Source: Monodelphis domestica
Lineage: Eukaryota; Chordata; Mammalia; Didelphimorphia; Didelphidae
Assembly: GCF_027887165.1 (NCBI RefSeq)
Contig: NC_077228.1
Location: 103,328,206-103,392,205 of the forward strand
Length of the DNA stretch: 64,000 nt
Reading direction: 5' to 3'
The translations under genes were made by a program, and so were the position numbers. The notes under the pieces were generated by a model that saw only the letters and a program-made list of their open reading frames with translations, was not told where the DNA came from and ran no database searches. Shown one piece after another: positions 57,589 to 64,000 of this stretch. Within the stretch, counting starts at the first letter, position 1, and every line of letters starts with the position of its first letter.

Positions 57589-57704
57589 TAGAAAGGTCCT
57601 CTGACTCTAACCCCTGTGCTAATTCCACTATTCCACTTTCATTTCTTTGTTATTTTCAAACATACTATCAAAGGATTACATATATACAGATATATGTAAT
57701 TCCT

Positions 57705-57907
57705 TGGGGGAAGCTGGGTGGCTCAGTGGATGGAGAGCCAGACCTAGAGAGACAAGAAGCTCTGGGTTCAAATGTGGCCTCAGATACTTCCTAACTATAT
57801 GGCTCCAGACCAATCACTTAATCCCAATTGTCCAATTTTCCACTCTTCTACCCTGGAACCAATGCTTAGTATGGATTCTAAAACAGAAGGCAAAGGTTTA
57901 AAAACAA
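57705..57907 (+). mobile_element. Metatherian SINE (WSINE type)
   Basis: gctgggtggctcagtggatg head, caatcacttaatcccaattg CORE, atggattctaaaacagaagg tail. Confidence 0.92.
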
Positions 57908-57964
57908 ATATGATTTATTATTTTTTATTTTGAAACTTTGGTTTTGACCCAACAGAAAATTCCC

Positions 57965-58072
57965 AGTCAATACTTAAACAACTCCCCTTATCCCTGAAAA
58001 AAAAAAGGAGGCTTCCCTGAAAATTTTGAAGTAAAACCACTTAACAGTATGATGGAAGCTGATAATACATCC
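57965..58072 (+). repeat. Direct repeat, left copy
   Basis: atacttaaacaactcccctt ... aaaaccacttaacagtatga ... agctgataatacat. Homologous to 59123-59222 over about 100 bases at roughly 80 percent by eye. Nature unknown. Confidence 0.8.
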
Positions 58073-59122
58073 CCAGGAAGTTAGTCTCTAATCATGTAGG
58101 GGGAGACGGCAACTTTTGTTTCAGAGATAGCTTGTGTCACTAGAGGTCTAGACTTACATTTGACACCAGTCCCTCCTCCACTAAGTTATCTTTTGTACTC
58201 AGAGATGGGGCTGAAAGACAAAGTGTTACCCATAGTATGCTTTGCCCCTCTTCAATCCCAGGAAAATGAGATCCCAAGTGAGTTTTGGTGTAGTACTTAT
58301 GGTGCAAGTCCATCCTGACCCCACCATCTGAAGGCCAGTTTTGTTAGGTTTTACCACTTTATTCTTCAGTTTCTAAGGAGGAGTTGGTTTCATGGCTCAT
58401 CTAGATTTCTCTAGATCAAAGTCTGATCTCACCTTCTGGTGCTGGAGTCCCAGGCATCCTAGTTTCTCATGATTTCCATGCTGGGTTGGCTGGCTGCACC
58501 AACTCTGTTTGTAATCCAGGCCCCAAGATCTCGATGGTTCAAACTCTGGGTCTCAAGGGGATCCCTTCCAGCCCCTGAAGGTGAGGACAGACAACACAGA
58601 ACGCAAATAACCTCTCCTAGGTCCATTCTCTGAGTCAAGATAAAATAAGTGGAGCAAGGGAAGGAAAGGTTTCCCCTCTCACTAGCTCAGTTCATGGCAT
58701 CCTCACTTGGGTGAACTAAAATCTGTCTTCTGGATGCAGCAGATAAAAATGGTAGAAAGAGCACACCTGAAGGAGAAAATGAGAAAAGAGAGTTACTGAC
58801 TCAGTCTCCCCAGTTAAAGGAGGTTTCCCACCACCAGTGCCATGTGTTAGGGCAAGGGCTCCAGATCAGACAAACTGGACATGCTCTGAAGGCTTCTCAG
58901 GAGGATCTTCCCAAACTCAGAGAAGCTCAGATTCTGTAGTCATGATTGGAATTTCACTATCCATTGATTTTATCCTGGGGCAAGCCCAGAAAGTATAACT
59001 GGCGGACACTAGTTGCAGATGAAGCTCAGAGATCAGAGACTAATAGATTAAGAGATGAAAAGAATTTTGGCTGTCCAGTGTCAGTTTACAATGAAGTCCA
59101 GAAATAATTAGAAGACATAGCA
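58073..59122. other. Sequence between the two direct repeats, unassigned
   Basis: About 1.05 kb without recognisable coding or repeat content. It contains ctgactcagtctccccagtt (AP-1 core TGACTCA at about 58798). Confidence 0.5.
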
Positions 59123-59222
59123 TATACTTAAACAACTCCTCATGCCCTTGAAAAAGGGCACTTACCTGAAAACATTAAAACAAAACCACTTAACAGTGTG
59201 ATGGGGGCTGATAATACATACC
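59123..59222 (+). repeat. Direct repeat, right copy
   Basis: atacttaaacaactcctcat ... aaaaccacttaacagtgtga ... ggctgataatacat. Outside this core, similarity to the left copy stops on both sides. Confidence 0.8.
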
Positions 59223-59399
59223 TGGTCTTCTGCCTTAAAATGCAGGGTCTACAGGGTTTATTTTCCCACTCTACAGGGCTACATTACACGTTACTATGAG
59301 ATGAGTTAAGTATATTTTAGCTTAGGAATGAGAAGGGAAGCTTCTCTGTCTGTGACAGTCTAGGAGCCCCCCTAAGGTGGTATAGTCCAGGCTAGGATC

Positions 59400-59936
59400 A
59401 TAGCCTAGATCGAAAACTACAAGGACTTCACAAGTCATCTTCTCCTATTACCTTACTTTCTAGATTAAACAACAACCACCTGAAACTCAGAGAAATGAAA
59501 CAAATTGTCTGAGGTCACACAGCTAGTAAGTAGCTGAGCCAGGATTTGAACCCATGTTCTCTGACTCTAAATTCAATCGTTTTCCTCCACTGTAGTACAC
59601 AGTTAGGAAGTGTCTGAGGTCAAATTTGAACCTAGGATCTCTGGTCTCTGGGACTGAGTCTCAATCCACTGAACCATGGCCACTATTTTACTTGATTATG
59701 TTGTTGTTTGTTTGCTAAAATCAACAAAATTCATCCCAGTTCTTGTTGCTTTGTTTTAGAAATATTGAAGGATTAAAACAAAAAACATTCTGGGGGCAGT
59801 TAAGTGGCATTTCCTAGCTTTGTGACCCTGGGAAAGTCACTTAACCCTCATTGCCTACCTCTCACTACTCTTTTGCCTTAGAACCAATACATAATAGTAT
59901 TGATTCTAAGATGGAAGGTAAAGGTTTAAAAAAAAA
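59400..59936. mobile_element. Three SINE fragments
   Basis: 59400-59585 minus MIR/Ther-like (ctgaggtcacacagctagta, gatttgaacccatgttctct). 59600-59690 minus partial metatherian SINE (cagttaggaagtgtctgagg). 59790-59936 plus metatherian SINE with an internal deletion of its head (gggggcagttaagtggcatt, ttgattctaagatggaaggt). Confidence 0.8.
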
Positions 59937-60109
59937 GTATTCTAGTACAACTAATATAACCTCCCTTTGTAAAATACAATTTTGTTTAAATTAACAAACA
60001 TATTTTCATTATCTCTCTCTTCTCCCCATCTCAGCTGAATAAAAGAAAAGAAAGTTGAGCAAAGTCAATTCTCATATTGGCCATACCCAAAATGTATGTC
60101 TCATTTTGC

Positions 60110-60245
60110 CTTTTAGCTCCCATTTTAGAGACAAATACACTGAGATAAAAAGATTCACCTAGGATCACACAGTCGATAAATAGTCAAATTGCATGAAGAC
60201 TTGAACCTGGGTCTCCTGAGTCCAGGCTTGGTGATCTTTCTACTA
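60110..60245 (-). mobile_element. MIR-like SINE fragment
   Basis: gagacaaatacactgagata, cctaggatcacacagtcgat, gaacctgggtctcctgagtc. Confidence 0.72.
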
Positions 60246-61023
60246 ATACGAAACCAACAAATCTGTGCTCCTTGTGGACCATTCAGGGCTTTCTTTTGAG
60301 GAAGAGAATTGATAAATGAGGTGACTGAGGCCCCTTAAGGACTGGTGGCTACTGGGAAGGGTTGGGATAAAGGAGAGAGAGTCTTTGTTCCTTCCTGTAA
60401 GACTGGCTTGTTTCTCAGCCATCCAACCATCGAGTCAGGAAACATCCCAAGGGACACCCCACCTCTGGAAGTCTTCCAAATAGCAGCCCTGGTGTTGCAA
60501 AGTAAAGAGGAAAGTCTTGTGAGACCAAAGGGGAAAGTTGGAATATGGAATCACAACTAGCAGAGGAGCTCAAGACCAGGCTCAGTCAGCCTCCTTCCTT
60601 TCCCTCTCCCCCTCTGTCCTAGCTTTCAAGAACATGTCATAGGCCTATGAGAAAACAGATTCTAGGCTCTTAAATAGGAGGGAGAGATCATTTAGGTCAT
60701 CCTGCCTAGTGGCTTGTCTCCTGGCAAGTCTAGGAAGTCATCCCATGATGGCTCAAGCCCAGAACCAGTGTTGGGTTGGCCATGCAACTTGCCCAGGGTA
60801 AGTGCTTAATTATTGCTAATTGACTGACTGAACCATGTCAAGTATTACAGTGCACCAAGATGAATCCTCTCACTGCCAGACCCTGGAAAATGCATTTAGT
60901 TCCTTCCTTGGTTATACTCTAAGGAATGCTGTAGGGGTTTGGTGCTTAAGGAGAAAGACCAGCAGTAGAGTTTCTTGTTCAAAGTAAGGACTGGATCCAA
61001 AGCCCAGAGAATGATTTCATTTA

Positions 61024-61214
61024 TTTATTCATTTGTTTATTTCTTTATTATAACCCTTACCTTCTGTCTTGGAATCAATACTGTGTATTGGTTCTAAAGC
61101 AGGATTTGCCCAGGATCACACAGCTAGGAAGTATCTGAGGCCAGATTTGAACCTAGGACCTCCCATCTCTAGGCCTGGTTCTCAATCTATTGAGCCACCT
61201 AGCTGCCCCCAAAC
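61024..61214 (-). mobile_element. Metatherian SINE with exact 14-bp target duplication
   Basis: Antisense: acccttaccttctgtcttgg tail, ggatcacacagctaggaagt CORE, gagccacctagctgccccca head. aatgatttcattta at 61010-61023 and 61215-61228. It lacks about 30 bases before the CORE. Confidence 0.95.
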
Positions 61215-61239
61215 AATGATTTCATTTAGCCAAGTTATA

Positions 61240-61600
61240 TCTACCAATTTAGAACTAGAAAGGACCTTGATCTAGGCTCTCCATTTTATAGATAAGGAAA
61301 TTGAGGCCAAGTGATATACAGTATCTTACTGAGGGTCACAGGCTAGTAAGTGATAGGAAAAGGATTTGGATTCAGATCTTCTGATTTTCACCGCAGCTGG
61401 CATGGAAGGGTGGGTTGGCACTGGGATCACTGTCCTTTAAGTGAGAGTCAGTGGGATATAGTGGAAAGACCACTGAACTAGAAGCCAGGAAACCTGGATT
61501 TTTGTTCTTTCTCTTCCATCAATTAGCTTTGTGAACTCAAGCAAATATCTTTTTGTCTCTAGTCCTCAGATTCCTCATATGTAAAATGGGGGCACTGATG
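61240..61600. mobile_element. Two MIR/Ther-like SINEs, opposite orientation
   Basis: 61240-61400 minus (agataaggaaattgaggcca, gagggtcacaggctagtaag). 61445-61600 plus (agtgggatatagtggaaaga, ctcagattcctcatatgtaa). Confidence 0.78.
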
Positions 61601-61619
61601 CTGTCAACCTCACATGATG

Positions 61620-62110
61620 GTCATCAATTCTATTCCACAGATATTTATGAAATATCTTCTGTGTACTGGGGCCCGGGCATGCAAAGTCAAAAATGAAAAC
61701 TTTGGGACAGTTATCTGGCATAGTGGATAGAAAGTTAGACATAGAGATGGAAGGACCTGGGTTCAAACTTGACTTCAGACACTTCCCAGCTTGGTGACTC
61801 TGAGAAAGCCACTTTACCCCCATTGCCTAGCCCTTACTACTCTTCTGCCTTAGAACCTATACTCAATATTGATTTTAAGACAGAAGGAAAGGCTTTAAAG
61901 AAGAAAAAATGAAGCCTCCTCTCCCCTTCAGGAACTTACCTTCCATTTTAGAGGAATAACGTGTACACAGATAAGCAGGTACAAAATGTATATGAGCAAT
62001 GCTAACAATAGGAGAATTAGGAAAAGTCTCTTATAGGAAGTTTCATTTAAGTTGAGTGGAAGGAAGCTAGAATTTCCAAGAAGCAAAGGTGAGAAGAGGC
62101 GATGTGATAG
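61620..62110 (+). repeat. Ancient interspersed module split by a SINE
   Basis: Left: atatttatgaaatatcttct, gtgtactggggcccgggcat. Right from 61911: tcaggaacttaccttccatt, gaaaagtctcttataggaag. Same family as at 24525 and 63630. Confidence 0.65.
61701..61904 (+). mobile_element. Metatherian SINE
   Basis: gggacagttatctggcatag head, gtgactctgagaaagccact CORE, attgattttaagacagaagg tail. aaaaatgaaaac (61689-61700) and aaaaatgaagc (61905-61915) are the likely target duplication. Confidence 0.88.
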
Positions 62111-63024
62111 TCATGGAGCCTGGGGAAAGGATGGAAGTAGGAAATAGAAACATAAAGGTTTATACCAGTACTAATTATACCTAAAGTCCCGGCCTTTCCT
62201 TAATTTTTTATGTGTGTATATTGTTGAGGAATGAGGGCAGGAATTAAGTTGCAGGCATGTATGTATTAATGGTGGGGGGAGATGTTTGTTTGTGGAGGAC
62301 TTCTAGGGAAGGGGATGCTATCACCAACTTCTAATGACAGATTTCCTTTGGAGAGGGAGAACTTCAAAGGGAAATCACCATTGCCCAAGAGTCTTGGGCT
62401 GCTGGCTTCTCTTGGCCTGAAGAAAGTACCTGTGGGGTGCAGTGGAGTTGTACATATGTTGACACTAAAATTTTTCCATCCAAAGAGTGGCTGGCTGACC
62501 CCTACCTGCTCCTTGGCAGAGAACTGACTACACAGTATATGAGCCAAGCCAAATGTTTAGCCTGCCAAGCCTTGGTGGGTATCATGGAAGCTGCCAGAAG
62601 GACACAGGGAAGGCAACTTAAAGAAGACTATCCATTGTTATTCTTCTGGAGACTTGATCCAGTAGAGGTCCAGAATCTAACAGGAGCCACCCCTGGCCTT
62701 CATCTCTTCTCACCCTTCCCAGGGGATGCTCCAATGTGAGACAATGAGGTCTAGGAGTCACAAGGCTTCAGGTTGAGTCTAAGTCTCAGGAACTGGTTAG
62801 GCTAAGCAGTCCTCTTGATGCCCACTACTTGGGTCTGCTACACAGGAGAAGAGTTCATTAGAGTTAAGCCCTTTATGGGAATGAAAGTTTCCAGGGATCC
62901 ATGATAATTTTTGTGATATTACTGAAGGGTAGGAGAAAGAATATAGAAACATTGGTCCTACAACTCTCCACCATTTTTTCTATTCCCTTGCCATCCCAAT
63001 CATCATATTCAGGCATTCCAGAAT

Positions 63025-63595
63025 ACCACTGGCTTAAAGAGAGTTAGAAAGGACTCTGAAGGTCATCTAATCAAACTCCTTCATTTTACAGAGGAAGCTG
63101 ATGCTCAGGTAGGTGGTATTACTTGCCCAAGGTCATATAACAAACTAATATGACATATTAGAAATAGCAGGGAACCAGAAGGTAAGAGATCCAAGTGACC
63201 TTGGGCAAATGACTTCTCCTAAGAATTTATACATCTCTAAAATGAGATGGTTGGGCTCCATAATCTTCAAGGTCCCTTCCATCTTGTTAAGTCTGTGAAT
63301 AATAATATCAACAATAATAATAACATTTATGTAGTGTTTACTATAAGCCAAGCATTGTACTAAGAGCTTTACAATTATTATCTCATTTGGTCCTCACAAC
63401 AGTCTTGGTAGATAAGTGTTACTATTATTATCCCCCATTTACAGATAAGGAAACTGAGGCAAACAGAAGTTGAATGATTTGCCCAGGGTCCCTCAGTTAG
63501 TAAGTGTTTCAGGTCAATTTTGAATTTGGGACTTCCTGTCTCTAGGTCTAGCACTCTTATCCACTGTATGTACCACCTCACTGCCCAATATGCTT
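63025..63595. mobile_element. Cluster of CORE-SINEs
   Basis: 63025-63160 minus MIR-like (cattttacagaggaagctga, gcccaaggtcatataacaaa). 63165-63300 plus Ther-like (gaccttgggcaaatgacttc, ctaaaatgagatggttgggc). 63305-63595 minus Mar1-like, long (ttatctcatttggtcctcac, gataaggaaactgaggcaaa, tgtaccacctcactgcccaa). Confidence 0.83.
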
Positions 63596-63629
63596 TCTAA
63601 TTGCAGAACTAGGACTGGAAACTGCTGTA

Positions 63630-64000
63630 CAATGATCATTCAGTCAACAAGCATTCTTTGGGCACCTATTATAGTACCAGGAATTGTGCTCCAGGACACA
63701 AAGACAAAAATATAATCCCTCTCTGTCCTTATTGAGCTTCTATGTAGTATGAGGAGCCAATATGTACATCTACAAATAACATGCAAAATAAATCAGAGGG
63801 AATAGAGGAGTGAGGAGGTGCTAGGAATTAAGAATTAGGAAAGGTCTCTTGAGGAAGGTTAAGCTTTCAAAGAACTTGGAAGGACTTTTGGGATTCTTAG
63901 AGGGAATTATTGGGGGAAAGCACATTCCAAATATGGTGGTCAGCCTGTACAAGATCATGGACGTGACCTTGGGCAATGTGTTGTGGGTGAAGATTAGTAA
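63630..64000 (+). repeat. Ancient interspersed module, runs off the window
   Basis: cagtcaacaagcattctttg, tagtaccaggaattgtgctc, ccctctctgtccttattgag, gaaaggtctcttgaggaagg, aaagcacattccaaatatgg. The most complete copy of the recurring family here. Confidence 0.65.

Larger units (their letters stand above)
46992..64000 (+). other. PKP1: PKP1 intron 1 (5' part, runs off the window)
   Basis: The intron starts GTAAGC at 46992. No sequence matching the next PKP1 coding segment (SMYDG... in human) is seen before the window end, so at least 17 kb of intron 1 is present. The first 350 bases remain CpG-rich. Long first introns often hold enhancers. Repeat-poor stretches here are 47000-47800, 47950-49870, 50050-51290, 51850-52230, 52930-53470, 53640-54380, 54780-55200, 55720-57310, 60250-61010 and 62110-63020; I see no exon in any of them. 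Confidence 0.85.

Noticed and set aside
62437-62739. Plus-strand frame of 100 codons in PKP1 intron 1
   Set aside because: Does not match PKP1 or any family I recognise; no acceptor/donor pair fits it convincingly.

Overview
This is vertebrate nuclear DNA from a marsupial (metatherian); the species cannot be fixed from the sequence alone. The evidence is the repeat content. There are dozens of tRNA-derived CORE-SINEs of the metatherian Mar1/WSINE kind, several ending in the tail motif GATTCTAAGATGGAAGGT and others in a BovB/RTE-like tail. Marsupial-style LINE-1 fragments and old L2/MIR copies make up most of the rest. There are no bacterial operons, CRISPR arrays, or convincing tRNA or rRNA genes.

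The only functional gene I can support is on the plus strand at the right: the first coding exon of PKP1 (plakophilin 1, a desmosomal plaque protein). It covers 46784-46991, follows a GC- and CpG-rich promoter with a Kozak-perfect start, and ends at a GTAAGC donor. Everything from 46992 to the end of the window is the beginning of PKP1 intron 1; exon 2 is not in the window. In other mammals IGFN1 lies upstream of PKP1 on the same strand, but I recognise none of its exons here, so positions 1-46240 read as intergenic DNA.

Region by region: (1) 1-8.7 kb is a stack of nested insertions. An old antisense LINE-1 was hit by a second antisense LINE-1 (16-bp target duplication), which was hit by a third, 5'-truncated LINE-1, which was hit by a retrovirus-like element with two about 300-bp LTRs. 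(2) 8.8-18 kb holds SINEs, an L2 of about 1.2 kb, a small LINE-1 3' end with a 15-bp target duplication, and a 27-bp minisatellite at 18.0 kb. (3) 18.4-19.3 kb is a GC-richer, repeat-poor island that could be regulatory. (4) 19.3-36.5 kb is dense in old SINEs, L2, LINE-1 3' ends in both orientations, a MITE-like element, and a 460-bp pyrimidine tract. (5) 37.0-38.2 kb is the best preserved LINE-1 piece, with the ORF2 C-terminus nearly open; it sits inside an older MIR. (6) 41.8-43.4 kb is a full-length processed pseudogene of HNRNPA1 on the minus strand, itself interrupted by a SINE whose tail grew into a (CCTT)n microsatellite. (7) 46.2-47.4 kb is the PKP1 promoter, exon 1 and donor. (8) 47.4-64 kb is intron 1 with SINEs, LINE-1 fragments, microsatellites, and an unexplained pair of about 100-bp direct repeats around 58.0 and 59.2 kb.

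I did not find a new biological system. The most informative observations are the datable nest at the left edge, the HNRNPA1 retrocopy, the two extra N-terminal residues of PKP1, and a few unclassified repeats and candidate regulatory islands. Repeat family names come from recognition by eye, without a library search. Element borders not set by a target duplication are good to roughly 10-20 bases.
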